DNA of 64,000 nucleotides from an uncultured Cohaesibacter sp. (lineage in GTDB: Bacteria; Pseudomonadota; Alphaproteobacteria; Rhizobiales; Cohaesibacteraceae): positions 4,322,171 through 4,386,170 of the forward strand of contig NZ_OY782507.1 in the NCBI RefSeq assembly GCF_963677725.1, read 5' to 3'. Position 1 is the first letter of the stretch; each line of letters opens with the position of its first letter. Made by a program: the position numbers and the translations under genes. The notes below the pieces were generated by a model, which saw only the letters and a program-made list of their open reading frames with translations, was not told the DNA's origin and did no database searches. This document shows positions 45,373 through 53,300 of the stretch, piece by piece.

Positions 45373-46314
45373 GTGAGCGATCAAGCCAGAATTCTGTGTT
45401 GCGGGGAAGCGTTGATTGACATGATCCCGGCTGAAATCGAGCCCGGTGTCACTGCCTTTCAGCCTTGCTCTGGTGGCGCTGTCTTTAACACCGCTGTAGC
45501 ATTGGGGCGCCTTGGGTTCGGCACGGAGTTTCTGACTGGCCTGTCTTCGGACATGTTCGGCCAGCAATTGCAGGATTTCCTGGCGGAAAGCGGCGTAGCA
45601 ACGAGCCTGTGCAAACGCTCTGATCGTCCAACGACACTGGCCTTTGTGAAGCTGGAAAATGGCCATGCAAGCTACTTTTTCTATGACGAGAATTCCGCAG
45701 GTCGGATGATTGCGCTTGAAGATGTCGGAGAGGTGCCGGACACTATCGAGGCTGTCTTCTTTGGCGGTATCAGCCTTGCGGTAGAGCCTTGCGCCCGCAC
45801 TTATGAGGCCTTGTGTGCGCGTGAAGCTGCGGGGCATCTGGTGATGATTGATCCCAATGTCCGGCCGGGCTTTATTTCCGATGCCGATGTCTATCGCAAC
45901 CGGATCAATGGCATGTTTGGTCATGCGGACATCGTCAAGCTGTCGGACGAAGATCTGAACTGGATGATGCCGGAGGTTGCAAGCCTTGATGAGCAGGTCA
46001 AGGCGGTGCTGAGCTACGGCCCGGCAATATTGTTGGTCACCAAGGGTGCGGAGGGTGCGACTGCCTATCTGGCCGATGGGCGTGAAGTCTCGGTGGCGTC
46101 CGAGCCGGTAACTGTGGTTGATACGGTCGGCGCTGGTGACACATTCAATGCAGGCATTCTTGCCAAGCTGGCGGAGCTGGATCTGCTTTCCAAACAAGCC
46201 GTGCGCTCGATCAGCGATGATCAGATGCGCGACGCACTGAGCTTTGCGTCCAAAGTCGCCGCAATCAATGTATCGCGCAAGGGGGCAAACCCTCCTTGGC
46301 GTAAAGAGCTATGA
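45373..46314 (+). CDS. PfkB family sugar kinase (fructokinase-like)
   Basis: A 313-residue ribokinase-family kinase: N-terminal ILCCGEALIDMIP, a GGAVFNTAVALGRLG substrate motif, and the C-terminal DTVGAGDTFNAGIL catalytic motif. GTG 45373 has AGGGAG upstream. Its place behind a LacI gene and near a D-lyxose/mannose-type isomerase suggests phosphorylation of the ketose product (fructose or xylulose). It is not the IolC kinase missing from the inositol cluster as far as context shows, though PfkB sequence alone does not settle this. Confidence 0.9.
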   Translation: MSDQARILCCGEALIDMIPAEIEPGVTAFQPCSGGAVFNTAVALGRLGFGTEFLTGLSSDMFGQQLQDFLAESGVATSLCKRSDRPTTLAFVKLENGHASYFFYDENSAGRMIALEDVGEVPDTIEAVFFGGISLAVEPCARTYEALCAREAAGHLVMIDPNVRPGFISDADVYRNRINGMFGHADIVKLSDEDLNWMMPEVASLDEQVKAVLSYGPAILLVTKGAEGATAYLADGREVSVASEPVTVVDTVGAGDTFNAGILAKLAELDLLSKQAVRSISDDQMRDALSFASKVAAINVSRKGANPPWRKEL

Positions 46315-46354
46315 AGCTATGAGGTGAGGAGCGGATTTCCTGCATGCGTGCATC

Positions 46355-46383
46355 AAGAGGGCTTTTTAAATGCCCTTTTTTTG
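46355..46383 (+). terminator. Terminator after the PfkB kinase
   Basis: The stem AAGAGGGC/GCCCTTTTT with a 9-nt loop merges into a T-run, 40 bp after the stop. The rest of the 307-bp gap to the LuxR gene shows nothing clear. Confidence 0.8.
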
Positions 46384-46621
46384 TGTCCGTACTCCCCTGA
46401 CTGTTTGGGACCACTCTACCGATCCGGCTCCGAGAGTATGAGGCTTGCCGATCAACGGAAATGCCGCTGCGGGTTGATCGCTTTTGGTTAATATGTGACA
46501 TTAAACGTATAAGCATTTGTCACTATCGGCGCTTGTCGATGGGAGCGAGGCGTTTTTGGGGATTTGTGTAGGTTAACGCAGGGGTGCGGTGCGCTTTTTG
46601 ATGAAGCGTGAAGGGGGCCGG

Positions 46622-47824
46622 ATGGATGTGAAGCGGGTGCTGGATGCTGTGTCCAGCTGTTATGAGGCGGTTATCGACGAGAGTTTGTGGCCTGAATCCG
46701 TTGACCGGATTCGGGATGCTTGTTTTGCCCGCACTGCAGTCATCAACTATTTCAATTTTGAGACAGGTTCCAACCACGACCCTTATGAACTGCCCGATCT
46801 TGCCTTCACATTTTTCAGTAGCAACCTGAAACAGGATGTCGTTGCAGACTATGCGCACAAGACAGCCGGGTCAGAAGGGGCGCTTTATTTGGAGGTTCAG
46901 GCGCTGATGCGCAATGCCAAGAATGGCGACCTGTTTCTGGATACGGATCTGTTGCCGCGCGATTTGGTTCAGGTCTCCCCTGACGAGATGCGTAAGCTTG
47001 AACCCTTCGCCACGTCGATCCAATCCATCGATGTTTTCCGCCGCATCGGTGTGGTGCTCAATCGAGCCGAGCCTTGGCGGGATGTCCTGACGGTGCAGTT
47101 TTCCAAGGAGCATGATGAAATACCCGATGGGGCAGGCCAACAGCTTGCTACGATGGCTCCCTATATTGCTCGGGCGCTTAATTCGGGACGGATGTTGACC
47201 GCGCTCAGACGACGCTATTCGATGGTGCTGGAAGTGTTGGATCGGTTGGCGATCGGAACTGCGATTGTCACCGGGGATCGCGAGATTGTGCTCAAGAACA
47301 AAGCTTTTGATCGATTGCTGGCAGACGGAGACGTCTTGCGCGCTTCAGGGGATAGCAACTTGCGCACTGTTGATCCCGATGTGGAAGGTGCTTTTGCCTC
47401 TCAGATCCAGCGGGCAGCGGATTGTAGCCTCAAAAACAGCCTTCATAGTGGATTGACGACCTCTCTTTCCCGTGGATTGGAGAAAGATCCGGTCAGTCTT
47501 GATATTTCTCCGGTGCGGTTCGGTGCCTTTGATGGGGTGGTGAAACGAGGCTATGCCATCATCTTTGCCATTGCGCCGGAATGGAAGCTGGCGACCAATG
47601 GCCTTTCGTTGGCAGGCAGCTTTGGCCTGTCAAAGGCTGAGGGCGAGAGCCTGACGCACTATCTCAAGGGCTACACCTATGAAAATATCGCTGATATGCG
47701 GGGCGTGTCGCGCGAGACGGTGAAAAGCCAAATCAAGTCTGTGCTCAACAAGACCAATGCACGCAATCGCACCGAACTGGCCCGCCTTGTGGTTGCCGCG
47801 CACGTGCCGTTGCTGGATGACTGA
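46622..47824 (+). CDS. LuxR family transcriptional regulator
   Basis: A 400-residue regulator. The C-terminal LuxR/GerE helix-turn-helix reads FGLSKAEGESLTHYLKG, YENIADMRGVSRETVKSQ (about residues 325-385). The 320-residue N-terminus has no receiver or autoinducer-binding motif and probably holds a PAS-like sensor around residues 205-310. ATG 46622 with AGGGGG is preferred over GTG 46589 and ATG 46601. This architecture (long unknown N-terminus plus LuxR HTH) is common in marine alphaproteobacteria; the signal is unknown. Confidence 0.85.
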   Translation: MDVKRVLDAVSSCYEAVIDESLWPESVDRIRDACFARTAVINYFNFETGSNHDPYELPDLAFTFFSSNLKQDVVADYAHKTAGSEGALYLEVQALMRNAKNGDLFLDTDLLPRDLVQVSPDEMRKLEPFATSIQSIDVFRRIGVVLNRAEPWRDVLTVQFSKEHDEIPDGAGQQLATMAPYIARALNSGRMLTALRRRYSMVLEVLDRLAIGTAIVTGDREIVLKNKAFDRLLADGDVLRASGDSNLRTVDPDVEGAFASQIQRAADCSLKNSLHSGLTTSLSRGLEKDPVSLDISPVRFGAFDGVVKRGYAIIFAIAPEWKLATNGLSLAGSFGLSKAEGESLTHYLKGYTYENIADMRGVSRETVKSQIKSVLNKTNARNRTELARLVVAAHVPLLDD

Positions 47825-47943
47825 TCCCGTCATGCCGCGCGATCTGCGGCATTCTGTTTGCCCGCTGGTGCATCTATAGCAATTGCACCGGTCACCGCCC
47901 TGTGCCAGTTTTTGGCAAAGTGCGGCAAAAGAGCGGGACCAGC

Positions 47944-48453
47944 ATGCCAGACATCAGGTTGCCGAAGAAGATCAGGCAATGCCCGGCCTGCCACCAACAT
48001 GGCTTTCAGGCGCAAAGGGCGGGGCTGGGTGGCTCTTGGGGCGGGCAAGGCATCCGGTTTCTTTACGTCTGCTCATTCTGTGATCATCGCGAAGTGATTG
48101 AGAGCGAAGCAACCCGTCGCTCGGTGGCCCTGTCGGGCATTGTCCTTGTTCTGCTGGGCCTGGGCTTGAGCGCTCTACTGGATGCGCCGGGCAATGGCAT
48201 TGTCGCATTTCTGCTGATCGGGCTTGGAGGGTTTGCCATTTGGACAGGGTATTTCGCCTTTGATCGGCGCGCGCCCGTTGTCGGACTGGTCAAAGGAGAG
48301 AAGCCGCCTGTCCCGATTGAAGAGACGCTCTATGCCTCAGCGCAAGAGGCTGCGAAGGGCGCTTTGCGTAATCGGCAAGTAATATATTTCGTCTATGGCA
48401 TTGCTGTCTTGACGCTGTTTTATTGCCTCTATGAGCTGATAATGCTGACGTGA
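47944..48453 (+). CDS. Membrane protein with N-terminal zinc ribbon
   Basis: A 169-residue protein of no recognised family. A four-cysteine zinc ribbon opens it (CPACHQHGF then CSFCDHRE, residues about 12-45), followed by two adjacent membrane spans (about 58-100) and a third near the C-terminus. GCGGGA precedes ATG 47944; a GTG at 47902 is possible. Its stop overlaps the next ORF. Cytosolic ribbon plus membrane anchor suggests a scaffold or regulator, but this is a guess. Confidence 0.65.
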   Translation: MPDIRLPKKIRQCPACHQHGFQAQRAGLGGSWGGQGIRFLYVCSFCDHREVIESEATRRSVALSGIVLVLLGLGLSALLDAPGNGIVAFLLIGLGGFAIWTGYFAFDRRAPVVGLVKGEKPPVPIEETLYASAQEAAKGALRNRQVIYFVYGIAVLTLFYCLYELIMLT

Positions 48454-49289
48454 GCATGCAAATGAGAGACGCGAGCATGGAGATGCATTCCTACCCCTAT
48501 CGCTTGCAGGGACCATCAGTCAGCCTGATCGGATTGTTGATCGCTATTTTTGGCGGATTGATACTGTTCATGGCGTGGAGCGAGCCGGATCGTTTCATTG
48601 GTTTGTCCGTCGGCTTCCCACTCGGAGCCTTGCTATATGGCACTCTGGCTGCGCTTGCATTTGTTTTTCTGTGCCAAATGGGTGACTTTCGTCAGTCCTG
48701 CCTTCGCGGCATCCTCGTCATGGACGGGGTTGTAGAGTTCGTGATCTTACAGTATTGCCTGAGCATGAGACTTTATGTGGTAACCGATATTCACAACGAA
48801 CCCACGCAGGAAAAGTGCCTGTCATTGAGATTGGGAAGTTCCATAAGCGTGATCAGGCTGGCGCTAAATGAGTTGTGCAATCGACCTGATTTGACTGGTG
48901 AAGCATTACATCGACACCTGTTTCACCTAGGTGGAATGGATGAAGTTGTTGACGTCCTGAAGCAAACCATAAGCGAAGTTGGTGTCGGACTGGGTTACAG
49001 TGCTGGCGGTACGGCCATTTGGCGCGCTTGCGCAGCAGGTTGTTCTTTCAACTCGGTTTTTTGCGTTTCGAGTACACGTCTTCGGGAAGAGTTTTCTATT
49101 TCCGCACCAAATCATGTTTTCTTTGGCGCAGAGGACCAAAGCAAACCCAACTCCCGATGGCTTGAAACTGTCCCAGACCGTTTTACAGTGTTTGGTGGCG
49201 TCGGACACAGCTATTACCTTCAATCGGCTTCAGAGGCGGCCTGCCAGACTGTTGCTCACATTTCAAATGGTATGGAAAACTCGGCCTGA
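48450..49289 (+). CDS. Membrane-anchored hydrolase-like ORF, possibly chimeric
   Basis: A 279-residue frame starting at GTG 48450 or one of several following ATGs, overlapping the zinc-ribbon gene. Residues about 20-75 carry two membrane spans in the same GC-rich style as the neighbours. From about residue 90 the composition drops in GC and the sequence becomes alpha/beta-hydrolase-like, with the nucleophile elbow LGYSAGGTAIW and a late His in GGVGHSYY, plus an Asp-containing NHVFFGAEDQSK. An internal ATG at 48720 (MDGVVEF) could be the hydrolase's own start. I read it as a fusion of two genes at the edge of an acquired segment, or a degraded gene. Confidence 0.55.
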   Translation: MSMQMRDASMEMHSYPYRLQGPSVSLIGLLIAIFGGLILFMAWSEPDRFIGLSVGFPLGALLYGTLAALAFVFLCQMGDFRQSCLRGILVMDGVVEFVILQYCLSMRLYVVTDIHNEPTQEKCLSLRLGSSISVIRLALNELCNRPDLTGEALHRHLFHLGGMDEVVDVLKQTISEVGVGLGYSAGGTAIWRACAAGCSFNSVFCVSSTRLREEFSISAPNHVFFGAEDQSKPNSRWLETVPDRFTVFGGVGHSYYLQSASEAACQTVAHISNGMENSA

Positions 49290-49796
49290 ACAATGTCACT
49301 TATCGGTGGTCAGCGACTGATCCCTGCTCTCTATGTCTGGCGGTCACGCACAGTCGCTCACTTGTCTGTCCCCTCGTCCTTTAAACCAGTCTTCGCCAAT
49401 CGATGTCCTCAAAGGGGGATTGAGGCGCGTATTGACGTCAATCAGTCCCGGTTCCTGCATTGTGCCCCTTCCAAATCAAGCCGATATCTGCGCATAATGA
49501 AATGAAGTGGAAAGCCATAAGCCGGACCGGTCAATAAAACTCTTCGGATGGTTTTGATCGGGGCTCAGCGAGCTCCCTCGCATCTTCAGCAGGTTCGGCT
49601 AGGTTTTATTTTATTGAAATTACTCGTTTCTCAATCAGCTTCAATGCGTTGACATGAAGTATGCAACTTGCACCATAGCAAGCGAAACAGTTTGGGATAT
49701 CGCCAAGTTGCAATCTCTGGGTGTTAAGGTGAATTGACACCTTCTAGGCTTCGTATTAGTTTACAATTTGGGGCTTGTAATTGGTGGAATTCTTTT
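49290..49796. other. Gene-poor AT-richer spacer
   Basis: Five hundred bases with no supportable gene. A 70-codon frame (49293-49505) lacks a ribosome site and has odd composition. No tRNA, terminator of quality or repeat recognised. It marks the left edge of the lower-GC island. Confidence 0.5.
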
Positions 49797-50243
49797 ATGA
49801 AAATTCTGCGTATTCTTTTTTTGTCATCGATATTTTTGTTTTCTTTTCCAATTTTAAGGTCGGCCATGTCTAGCGGTATCATTTCTTTGCAAATGATGGA
49901 GAAAAGATCCACCCAGGCTATATTGGAATTGTACGATAGCAATATTGTGGATTCTAAAATTCGATGTAATAGCGTCCGGATTTCACATAAAGGCTCAGCT
50001 GCCTTTTTGATTGAATGCTCATCGGACATGTCAAAAAAAATAAATTCTATTTGGTTATCCCAATCTGTTGACGGAGCGTTGGTGGCAATTACTCCTGTTT
50101 TATTTGAATCGGGAGCAGAAGTATTGGATGGCTCGAAAGAAAAAAAGCTTTTGGGTGGACTGGTTGTTTTAAAGCCATGCTTTCTCAGTGACACCGAGAA
50201 ACGTGAATTGTTGAGTCAAACAAAGTTGGGTTCTAGAGAATAG
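49797..50243 (+). CDS. Small secreted protein of unknown family upstream of the RTX protease
   Basis: A 148-residue protein from ATG 49797 (GGTGGA upstream). An N-terminal signal sequence, MKILRILFLSSIFLFSFPI, is followed by a mature part with three Cys (CNSV, ECSS, KPCF). Strikingly low GC and Ser/Lys/Ile-rich compared with flanking genes. It ends 12 bp before the expected start of the RTX metalloprotease, so the two are probably co-transcribed. Serralysins in other bacteria often have a small periplasmic inhibitor gene next door; no Inh-type motif can be confirmed here, so that role is speculative. Confidence 0.6.
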   Translation: MKILRILFLSSIFLFSFPILRSAMSSGIISLQMMEKRSTQAILELYDSNIVDSKIRCNSVRISHKGSAAFLIECSSDMSKKINSIWLSQSVDGALVAITPVLFESGAEVLDGSKEKKLLGGLVVLKPCFLSDTEKRELLSQTKLGSRE

Positions 50244-50360
50244 CGAGGTTTTAGGACGTGTACTCTATGTGGTATTGGGCTGCCGGACTTTCACGGTCAA
50301 ACATTCACTCCACTGTCTGGGTCTGAGACAGGCGAAGGTCTCACGGCCTCTACAACTTCT
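50244..50360 (+). other. Unstarted 5' coding extension of the RTX protease (ACG in place of ATG)
   Basis: The protease frame stays open upstream of GTG 50361 to a stop at 50241. Read from 50256 it gives x-CTLCGIGLPDFHG, then a Ser/Thr-rich linker that joins the catalytic part smoothly. The codon at 50256 is ACG, with a GAGG seven bases before it, exactly where a start is expected; ACG is one base from ATG. As I recall, many alphaproteobacterial RTX proteases begin with MC-x-x-C. GTG 50361 has no ribosome site. Either ACG is used as a rare start, or a point mutation has damaged the gene. Confidence 0.6.
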
Positions 50361-53300
50361 GTGAGTGATTCTGGCGAAGTCTGGAAAGGCATTCTCCATG
50401 ATACAAAATGGGCCGTAAGCAGCCTCCAATTCAGTTTCCCAACAAGCGCATCATATTATGCATCCACTTATGGCGACGAAGAGCCTGACGCCGGCTTTGA
50501 AGCCCTCAACAGCGTTCAAAAGAACGCCGTTAGAAGTCTCTATAACGATATTGAATCCTTTACGAATTTGACTTTCACGGAAGTGACGGAATCGAGCACC
50601 ACCCATGCGGAGCTCCGGTTCGCCATGACCACGAATAATACCCCAACAGCTGTTGGTTACTTTCCTTATGGATCGGACGAAGCCGGAGATTCATGGTACA
50701 ACAATGACGGGAGCTACGACGATCCGCGTCTGGGAACGTTTGCGTATAATGAAGGGTTCATGCATGAAATCGGGCATACTCTTGGCCTGAGGCATGGCCA
50801 CGATACCGGCAATCCTTATGGGGCGCTTCCCACAAATGTCGATTCAAACGAATTCTCAGTGATGACCTATCGCGATCATGTCGGCGATAGTATAGACTAC
50901 AGCGAGAATGAGTTTGGCGGGAACGCTCAATCTTATATGATGTATGACATCGCTGCCCTTCAATACATGTATGGTGCGGATTATTCCGCCTCAGGCAATG
51001 TTTGGAGTGGAGACACTGTTTACACCTTTGACCCAAGCTCAGGGCAAATGTCGATCAATGGTGCCGGACAGGGGACACCGGTCGCAAATCGGATATTTAG
51101 AACCATCTGGGATGGAAATGGTGTCGATACCTACGATTTGAGCAACTACACGACTGAGCTTAATATCAATTTGAATCCCGGTGAATGGTCGACATTCTCA
51201 CAGGCGCAATTGGCTGATTTGGACGGAGGTAGCCGATCCGATAATCTGGCAAGAGGGAATGTTGCCAATGCGCTTCTCTCTGGCGGAGATTTGCGTTCGC
51301 TGATCGAAAACGCCAATGGTGGTAGTGGCAACGACACAATCATCGGCAATCAGGGCAGCAATGAGCTGCGTGGTAACGGCGGCAATGACAATTTGCAGGG
51401 TGGAGACGGAAGAGACAAGGCCATCTATTCCGGCGCCTATTCCGAATATTCCATTACCAAGAATGGTGATGGCAGTTTCACCATCGCTCATACTGGTGGT
51501 GATCACAGCGATGGCACGGATACAGTCCGCGATATTGAATATGCGGTTTTCAGTGATCGCGAAGTCGCATTAACGCCTCTGACAGGTCCTCTTGATGTTG
51601 TCTTCCTGCAGGATCTTACAGGTTCATTCAGTGATGATCTTGTCTATATGAGGTCGGCGGTAGACGATATTGCTGCTACAATTCAAAATGCCTATGCGAA
51701 TTCACGTTTCGCAATCACCTCATTCAGAGATACTGGTGATAGCTATGTTTATCGTGTGGAGGCAGATTTCACACAATCGACTTCAAGTCTTGTATCAACT
51801 TATAATTCAATGACTGCCTCGGGCGGTGGAGATACACTTGAAGCACAACTTACAGCGCTTCTTGAGGCCTCCACGGATTCGGCTCTGTCCTATCAATCCG
51901 GTTCAACCCGGATTTTCATCCTAGCTACAGATGCTGGCTATCACGACTATGAAAATATTTCATCCATTGCATCGCTTATGGCCTCCAATGACATCATTCC
52001 CATCTTTGCTGTCGCCTCAGGCGAGGTTTCCACATATCAAAATCTGGCCAACGAGTTGGGCACAGGTGTTGTGGTCACAATTGAGAGTGATAGCACTGAT
52101 TTTGCCGACTCCATTCGTTACGCATTGGCGTCCATCGACGGCGAAGTGACTGAAGCGGGTACCTCTAGCAGTGACACCCTCGCTGGCGGTGAAACTGCCG
52201 ATGGCATCTATGGTCTGGGTGGTGACGACTCAATTGCCGGGAACGGGGGCGACGATCTTCTGGATGGTGGCAGCGGCAATGATAGCCTACTCGGTGGGGA
52301 TGATAATGACCAACTGTTGGGTGGATCAGGCAATGACACCCTGGTGGGGGGAGAAGGCAACGACCGGCTGCTGGGGGGGGATGGCGACGATGTGCTTCTC
52401 GGTGATGGTGAAAGTTCCTCTGTGGTATTTCCCTCAGCCCAGTCCCTTAACAGCTTGTTTACTTCGGGCTTTGATGAAGATATTCAGAATTCAACGACGC
52501 AAACACATGCAACGGTACAGGGGACGGGAGATGGCACTGTAAAATACTACAGTTTCACAGTGGCTGCTGCTGGCTTGTCTGTAGTTTTGGACATTGATTA
52601 TGCTAACCAAAATATTGGTGGGTCTTCGGACTTCGATAGCTGGATCGTTCTGTATGATGGTTCCGGCAACCAGCTGACTTATGATGACGATTCCGCTGGT
52701 GACGATCCGGGAAGTGTTAGCTCAGAGGATTCATACCTGTCCCATACGCTTGGAAGCGCGGGCACCTATTATGTGGCTGTTGGATCTTATTGGAATCTTT
52801 CCACCATTCCAGTGGGCGGAACATATGAGCTTCATGTCTCTGTGGACGGTGCGATTGGGGCACCACCTGCTGTTGGGCCCGGAAATGATGTGCTCAATGG
52901 CGGGGAAGGGGCTGACAGCATGGCTGGCGGTGCTGGCAATGATGTCTATTATGTCGACGATGTCGGCGACACCATCGAGGAGAGTGCTGGCAACGGAAAT
53001 GATCAGGTGTTCAGCTACATCTCCTTTGCGTTGCGCGATCATTCCCAGGATCTGGAGCATCTCAACCTCCTGGGGGCCGGCAACATCAATGGCACAGGCA
53101 ATGGTCTGGGCAACTCGATTACAGGCAACTCAGGCAACAATGTCCTGAATGGAGCCTATGGAAACGACATTCTACGGGGTGGCGCTGGTAACGACATTTT
53201 CAAGGATGACAATGGTGCAGACCGCATGATTGGCGGGACCGGCAATGATGTCTATTATGTCGACAATGTCGGCGACACCATCGAGGAGAGTGCTGGCAAC

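Noticed and set aside
49640-49680. TTGACA near 49.65 kb considered as the promoter of the secreted protein
   Set aside because: The -35 is perfect, but no acceptable -10 occurs at 16-19 bp spacing.
49724-50194. 156-codon minus-strand frame opposite the small secreted protein
   Set aside because: The plus-strand reading has a signal peptide, a ribosome site and operon spacing to the RTX gene, so it is the better call, though without certainty.
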